Positions 35,604-39,554 of a DNA stretch of 39,554 nt are shown here, piece by piece. Within the stretch, counting starts at the first letter, position 1; every line of letters starts with the position of its first letter. Source of the DNA: Candidatus Staskawiczbacteria bacterium RIFCSPHIGHO2_02_FULL_42_22 (GTDB lineage: Bacteria; Patescibacteriota; Minisyncoccia; Minisyncoccales; Staskawiczbacteraceae). The translations under genes were made by a program, and so were the position numbers. The DNA is taken from assembly GCA_001820175.1 (NCBI GenBank), contig MHOT01000022.1, forward strand, positions 1 through 39,554. The letters run 5' to 3'. Below the pieces are notes generated by a model, which had not been told where the DNA came from, did no database searches, and saw only the letters and a list, made by a program, of their open reading frames with translations.

Positions 35604-35888
35604 TTAATTAATTACCTTGAATTGCTTCCCAGTAGTCGTTTGCAATATTTCCAGCGTGGCTTTTACTGAAGGATTACTGGTATTTTTTAGAATTAATCTA
35701 TCGCCGTATTTATTTAGCAATGGAGTTAAAAATTCGTCGCCCCAAGATGGAGAAAAGGTTAAAACGCCCTCAAAATTAACTTCGATGAGTTCACTCTCAC
35801 TGATGCCTAAAAAAAACGACTGGGATGCCAAAGCCGCCTCTTTTCCGGTTTGGCGGGAGATTAACGTAGTTCCAAACTTTTTTAATTC
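35604..35888 (-). CDS. STAS-like DUF4325 protein
   Basis: MIIELKKFGTTLISRQTGKEAA...VNFEGVLTFSPSWGDEFLTPLLNKYGDRLILKNTSNPSVKATLEIL. Confidence 0.75.
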   Translation of the reverse strand, partial: ELKKFGTTLISRQTGKEAALASQSFFLGISESELIEVNFEGVLTFSPSWGDEFLTPLLNKYGDRLILKNTSNPSVKATLEILQTTTGKQFKVIN

Positions 35889-35915
35889 TATGATCATAGT
35901 TTTAATTCTACTTTT

Positions 35916-35997
35916 CGTCATTGCGAGGAGTTCGCAAACGACGAAGCAATCTCGTCACCATTTACTAGATTGCCACGCCTGCGGGCTCGCAATGACG
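35916..35997. repeat. CGTCATTGCGAG-family palindromic repeat
   Basis: CGTCATTGCGAGGAG...GAAGCAATCTC...TAGATTGCCACG...CTCGCAATGACG. Confidence 0.85.
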
Positions 35998-36017
35998 ACG
36001 GGTGCGTAGATTTGGTT

Positions 36018-36300
36018 TTAATACGTTATTAGCGCTAAACAACCTCTGATACTTTGTTGCGTAGTTTCTATATTTAAATCCCGACTTCCGCTATGCAAAT
36101 TTACTTTTGCGTCGCCGGTTTGAAATTGTAAGCTAATAGGATTTTTTGAAATAACATTTCTGACATATTTTAATCCGTTTCCCCTGGCCTCCGGTTCCCG
36201 GCCGGAAACAATTTCGGTAAACGCCACTTCTACCGCCCCCTTGTGATCTTTCAGTTCCGGCCTTGATAAACATGCGGGCTCCGCAATCCGCGCGCTCCGA
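36018..36300 (-). pseudogene. 5'-truncated HATPase-like C-terminal segment
   Basis: KGAVEVAFTEIVSGREPEARGNGLKYVRNVISKNPISLQFQTGDAKVNLHSG; coding runs upstream into tRNA sequence with no credible start. Confidence 0.5.
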
Positions 36301-36321
36301 AATCCTTCAAATCGCGTTATG

Positions 36322-36360
36322 TGGACCTTGCGGGAATCGAACCCGCAACCTCCTTCATTG
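36322..36360 (-). tRNA. 3' half of an interrupted tRNA
   Basis: CAATGAAGGAGGTTGCGGGTTCGATTCCCGCAAGGTCCA, directly preceded by ATCGGGA insert terminus. Confidence 0.8.
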
Positions 36361-36498
36361 TCCCGATAACTTTGGTGGACCCTGCGGGAATCGAACCCGC
36401 ATCTCCTCATTGCAAATGAGGTGTGCTGCCGTTATACCAAGGGCCCACCAAAGTTATCGAGGATCCCGTATCAATTTACCGCAGTAAATTTATCGGGA
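36361..36498 (-). other. Insert I4 in anticodon loop: TCCCGAT...ATCGGGA, contains a complete tRNA-Ala
   Basis: Outer stem TCCCGAT/ATCGGGA; arm AAATTTACTGCGGTAAATT; GGATCC arm; TAACTTTGGT/ACCAAAGTTA stem carrying tRNA-Ala. Confidence 0.8.
36376..36446 (-). tRNA. tRNA-Ala (UGC), CCA encoded
   Basis: GGGCCCT...AGGGTCCACCA; anticodon arm CCTCA-TTTGCAA-TGAGG; T-arm GCGGGTTCGATTCCCGC. Confidence 0.92.
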
Positions 36499-36609
36499 CA
36501 AATGAGGCGCTCTAGTCCCGATTCACGATGATAAAATCATCGTGAATACGAGGACCCTCGTATGGCCACGGCCAAGCCGGGCCATCGGGGCCAATTGAGC
36601 TATGGGCCC
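36499..36609 (-). tRNA. 5' part of second interrupted tRNA (exons 36591-36609 and 36499-36515; D-loop insert I3 36516-36590)
   Basis: GGGCCCATAGCTCAATTGG + CTAGAGCGCCTCATTTG split by a CCCCGAT...ATCGGGA cloverleaf. Confidence 0.8.
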
Positions 36610-36668
36610 ACCAAAATATTCCGAGGATCCTCGTATAGTAAATTCATACCATGAATTTACTATCGGGA

Positions 36669-36780
36669 CAAATGAGGTGTGTCCCGATTGCGAAATTTAC
36701 ATTAAAAATTTTGCAATACGGGATCCCGTATCAATTTACCTATGTAAATTTATCGGGGCTGCCACTATACCACAGGCCCC
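36669..36780 (-). tRNA. 5' part of first interrupted tRNA (exons 36759-36780 and 36669-36681; D-arm insert I1 36682-36758)
   Basis: GGGGCCTGTGGTATAGTGGCAG + CACACCTCATTTG split by a CCCCGAT...ATCGGGA cloverleaf; followed by I2 (36610-36668). Confidence 0.8.
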
Positions 36781-36935
36781 GGTTTTAATTTGAAATTTAC
36801 AATTTAAAATTTGAAATCAATATTTGAATTTTAAATTACTAAATTTGAAAACATGACGTCGGGTTTCAATTATTTCAAATTCATTTATTTTTTTCGCCAG
36901 CAGGCGAATTGATTTCAAATTTCAAATTGTAAATT

Positions 36936-37388
36936 TCAAATTATCTTAAGTATCTTCACTTTCATCTTCTTATCCCGAATCTCATAGTTAAACTCTTGCC
37001 CCGCCTTTTTGCCCATTAATTGCTGGCCCAGGGGTGATTGATAGGATAACTTATTTTCCAAAATATTTGCTTCTCCTGGCGCGACTATTTCGTAGGTTTC
37101 TTTATCCTTATCCATCATAATAGTTACCATTGAGCCAATTTCCACTTTACCTGAATTCTTTTTTTCAATGATGACCGCATCATTAATGGCGTTTTCTAAT
37201 TCTTCGATGCGACGCAGTAACCAGGTTTTGCGTTCCCGGGCATCGTGGTAGCCGGCATTTTCTTTTAAATCCCCCTCCGCCGCGGCATATTTAATCAACT
37301 TAATATTTTCCGGGATTTTAACCGTTTTAAGTTCATGAAGCTCGTCTTTAAGTTTTTGAAGACCTTCTTTGGTAAAATACTGGCTCAT
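36936..37388 (-). CDS. greA: Transcription elongation factor GreA
   Basis: YFTKEGLQKLKDELHELKTVKIPENIKLIKYAAAEGDLKENAGYHDARERK. Confidence 0.95.
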   Translation of the reverse strand: MSQYFTKEGLQKLKDELHELKTVKIPENIKLIKYAAAEGDLKENAGYHDARERKTWLLRRIEELENAINDAVIIEKKNSGKVEIGSMVTIMMDKDKETYEIVAPGEANILENKLSYQSPLGQQLMGKKAGQEFNYEIRDKKMKVKILKII

Positions 37389-37514
37389 TTTTTATGGAAC
37401 ATGGAACATAAAACATGGAACAAAACTACGACGTCTTGTTATGTGTTCTATGTTATGTGTTATGTGATTTTCATCCTACTACAAATTCCGAAAAATTCAA
37501 GATCAGAATTTGCA

Positions 37515-37547
37515 AGAAAAAAGCCACGGTTTGGTGAAACGTGGCTT
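37515..37547 (-). terminator. Intrinsic terminator after tRNA pair
   Basis: Minus strand GCCACGTTTCACCAAACCGTGGCTTTTTTC. Confidence 0.85.
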
Positions 37548-37555
37548 AAGAAAAA

Positions 37556-37646
37556 TGGGGTGGCAGGGTTGAAACCCGCATACACGCTCGTTAAAGCGCG
37601 TCCCAGAGGTACCACTTCCTCCGGGCTCTAGTTGAGCTACACCCCC
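37556..37646 (-). tRNA. tRNA-like gene with extended variable arm (possibly tRNA-Pro)
   Basis: GGGGGTGTAGCTC...AGAGC; CCCGGAGG-AAGTGGTA-CCTCTGGG; variable hairpin ACGCGCT/AGCGTGT; GCGGGTTTCAACCCTGC; CACCCC. Confidence 0.6.
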
Positions 37647-37654
37647 AAGAAAAA

Positions 37655-37719
37655 CGCTGGCAATCGGCCCTGCCGTAAAGCAACGACTTACAAAGTCATC
37701 GCTTCGCCGATCGCCAGCG
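37655..37719 (-). terminator. Hairpin with nested hairpin between two tRNAs
   Basis: CGCTGGCGATCGGC / GCCGATTGCCAGCG followed by TTTTTC; inner GCGATGACTT/AAGTCGTTGC. Confidence 0.65.
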
Positions 37720-37721
37720 AA

Positions 37722-37811
37722 TGGAGCCGGCAGGAATCGAACCTACAACCTCCGGAACCGCTGAAACACCCGAAAGCGGAATCCGGCGCTCTGCCAATGA
37801 GCTTCGGCCCC
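37722..37811 (-). tRNA. tRNA gene with expanded anticodon/variable region
   Basis: GGGGCCG...CGGCTCC acceptor; GCTC/GAGC D-stem; GTAGGTTCGATTCCTGC T-arm; CCGGA...TCCGG with internal CCGC/GCGG hairpin. Confidence 0.7.
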
Positions 37812-37902
37812 TACCAAATCTTGAGTTAAAGAGCAAAAAAAGTGCTGGGCAATTGAATCCCCTCGTTTGAGGATTGCCCTCTCGCAAACCTCAAATTAAC
37901 TC

Positions 37903-37954
37903 AACTGCCCAGCCATTTATGTATTTTCTAAAATACATAAATGGCTGGGCAGTT
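37903..37954. repeat. Perfect 25-bp inverted repeat downstream of 16S
   Basis: AACTGCCCAGCCATTTATGTATTTT-CT-AAAATACATAAATGGCTGGGCAGTT. Confidence 0.92.
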
Positions 37955-38221
37955 GCCATTAAAATTATTGGTAAGTTTTTATTTACTTCATACTACATGT
38001 TTCATGTTTTATGAAGTTAGTTCCTTAAAGTTGTTTCGAATAGCCGGATTTTTTGTCGAACCCTGCTAAACGCATGTAGTTTATAATAGATTGACACTCT
38101 TCGCCAAAGCTTCGACCCCGACTTGCGTCAGGACGCCTTAGCGAAACGTGTTTCCACTATAACTTAGTCAACTCTTTTAAAAAAATGATCCACGAACAGC
38201 TTCCGCTACCCGTGCCTTGTT

Positions 38222-38540
38222 CATGATTTCTCCTTTCTTTCGATTGGCATGGACTATATCTTCATCCGTTCAACCGAACGGAGCCAACGTGTAGTCTCTA
38301 CGGGGTCATAGCGACACGAAGTGTCGCAAACAATTAACAATTGACAATTAACACTTAACCGAAAAGTTAAATGTCAAATGTTAAAAGTTAAATGTTCGCG
38401 CCCTTCGGGCGCGCTAGACTTCCCTCGGTATTGCCTTCATGCCCTCATTGTATCAAATAAGGAGCTAAGGTTCCACCGATACAGTTAGATTTTTCAGTCA
38501 CATTACTGTGAGAGGTCGCGACAAGGTGTAGTTTACACCC
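38222..38540 (-). other. Group I intron in 16S rRNA at U1498|A1499
   Basis: Core GAGACTACACG ... GAAGATATAGTCC; exon GTCGU pairs with internal GCGAC giving terminal U.G; intron ends in G. Confidence 0.85.
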
Positions 38541-38625
38541 ACGACTTAGCCCTTCTTACTGAATCTAGCTTAGGCCCATTTGCATGGAACTTCGGCTATC
38601 CCCAGCTTGCTTGGCTTGACGGGCG

Positions 38626-39452
38626 ATTATCCTCTAGAAACATAGAGTTGATGTTCCCACCGTACGAGCGGATTTCCCGCATACGGCGAGCTCTAATGCA
38701 TTTTTTGCTTAAGGTTATAAATCTTAAGCAATCCAGAATCAGTCAAATGTTCTCCCATTTTTATCTTTTTCATTATTTCACAGAACAATTTGAAGTCTTT
38801 TTGTTTAGAATTAAACTGTAGCTTGTGTTGTGTAAAAAATGGGATGATAATTTTTTCTAAATCCTCACGATTTGTTACTTCAAAACGATAACAATTTTGA
38901 TGATTTATCCGTGTATCTTTTTGAAAATACACATTACCACAACCAAAATATTTTTTAAGCTCATACAAAATATGTTTGTCTTTTTCTATAAGCTTAATGT
39001 AAAATCTTGGTTCAACTTTAACTCTTCTTGTTAGTGGGTTATGCAAAGCTGGATTTTTTACATAGGCAGTGAAGCTTCCTTCACCATCTACTAATCCAAC
39101 CACGTAATCATTAGAGAGATTCCTTCGCATAAATATAATTTATGTTTAATATGAATCAGCTGACTTCTGACGCAGCGTTAGTAGTTTCAGTATACTACGT
39201 CAGATCTCCATGGGTCAATATAGTTTCTCTTCCTGGCATTACAACAGGGTTCCTTATGATTTTTCGCTATGCTCACCGCCTCATATCATAGCTCAAATCC
39301 CCTGGTTTTTATTTGCACTGCCATTTGCCTTCAGCCCTCCGGCGTTTACCTCGCGGTAATTCGCCTGCTGTTCAGCTACGCTTCCTCGAGTCTTAACGAG
39401 AAAGGAAAAGATTTTAACTTTTTAGATACTATACCTGCCATGCGCGTTTATT
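38626..39452 (-). other. Group II-like intron in 16S rRNA at C1399|C1400
   Basis: Domain V-like CGCCGTATGCGGGAAATCCGCTCGTACGGTGGG; CAGAAGTCAGC upstream of ORF; DVI-like hairpin; ends ...AAT. Confidence 0.8.
38693..39130 (-). CDS. LAGLIDADG homing endonuclease (intron-encoded)
   Basis: 145 aa; YVVGLVDGEGSFTAYVKN; RFEVTNREDLEKIIIPFFTQHKLQFNSKQKDFKLFCEIMKKIK. Confidence 0.92.
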   Translation of the reverse strand: MRRNLSNDYVVGLVDGEGSFTAYVKNPALHNPLTRRVKVEPRFYIKLIEKDKHILYELKKYFGCGNVYFQKDTRINHQNCYRFEVTNREDLEKIIIPFFTQHKLQFNSKQKDFKLFCEIMKKIKMGEHLTDSGLLKIYNLKQKMH

Positions 39453-39554
39453 GTGAGTACAAGACTCAGGAACGTATTCATCGCCACGTAGCTGATTGGC
39501 GATTACTAGCAATTCCAGCTTCATGAGGGCGAATTTCAGCCCTCAATCCGAACT

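Larger units (their letters stand above)
38178..39554 (-). rRNA. 16S rRNA, 5' truncated by window; exons 39453-39554+, 38541-38625, ~38178-38221
   Basis: TGAATACGTTCC.., CTTGTACTCAC|CGCCCGTCAAGCCA, GGGCTAAGTCGT|AACAAGG, h45 CACGGGTAGC-GGAA-GCTGTTCGTG. Confidence 0.95.

Noticed and set aside
2574-35997. CRISPR array from the repeated CGTCATTGCGAG units
   Set aside because: Copies are dispersed, single, variable palindromes without regular spacers, and no cas genes are present.
36361-36758. tRNA inserts as ordinary group I introns
   Set aside because: At 75-138 nt they are too small and lack P7-type motifs; the ends are complementary CCCGAT/ATCGGG and positions include the D-loop.
37655-37719. 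tRNA-Thr from GACTTTGTAAGTC
   Set aside because: No acceptor/D/T-arm fold; better explained as a nested hairpin followed by a T-run.
38178-39554. 16S locus as a pseudogene
   Set aside because: Exons keep the decoding-site sequence and h45 has compensatory pairing; both introns look structurally intact.

Overview
AT-rich bacterial chromosome segment, most likely Candidate Phyla Radiation / Patescibacteria. This is inferred from CPR-like 16S features, intron-bearing rRNA and gene content; no database search was possible. Core genes, mostly on the minus strand: partial dcw cluster (mraZ-rsmH-ftsL-like-ftsI), rplJ-rplL, a membrane-anchored ClpB/ClpC-type ATPase, rmuC, greA, ychF, sppA, an RluA-type pseudouridine synthase, an FKBP PPIase, a CaCA antiporter and an amino-acid permease. 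Accessory genes include an SF2 helicase with integrase-type repeats, a Fic protein and several small orphan ORFs. The right edge holds a minus-strand 16S rRNA gene (5' truncated by the window). It carries a group II-like intron with a LAGLIDADG ORF at C1399|C1400 and a group I intron at U1498|A1499, and its 3' end reads GGAUCAUUUUUUU, so the CCUCC anti-Shine-Dalgarno is missing although helix 45 is kept. Almost all core genes here lack an SD, whereas a set of accessory minigenes has strong SDs. The window is also full of long palindromic elements, many sitting inside other hairpins: terminators, tRNA loops and other palindromes. The most unusual locus is 36.32-36.78 kb, where tRNA-Ala-like genes are interrupted in the D-loop and anticodon loop by ~75-nt cloverleaf-shaped inserts bounded by CCCGAT/ATCGGG. 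One insert carries a complete tRNA-Ala.
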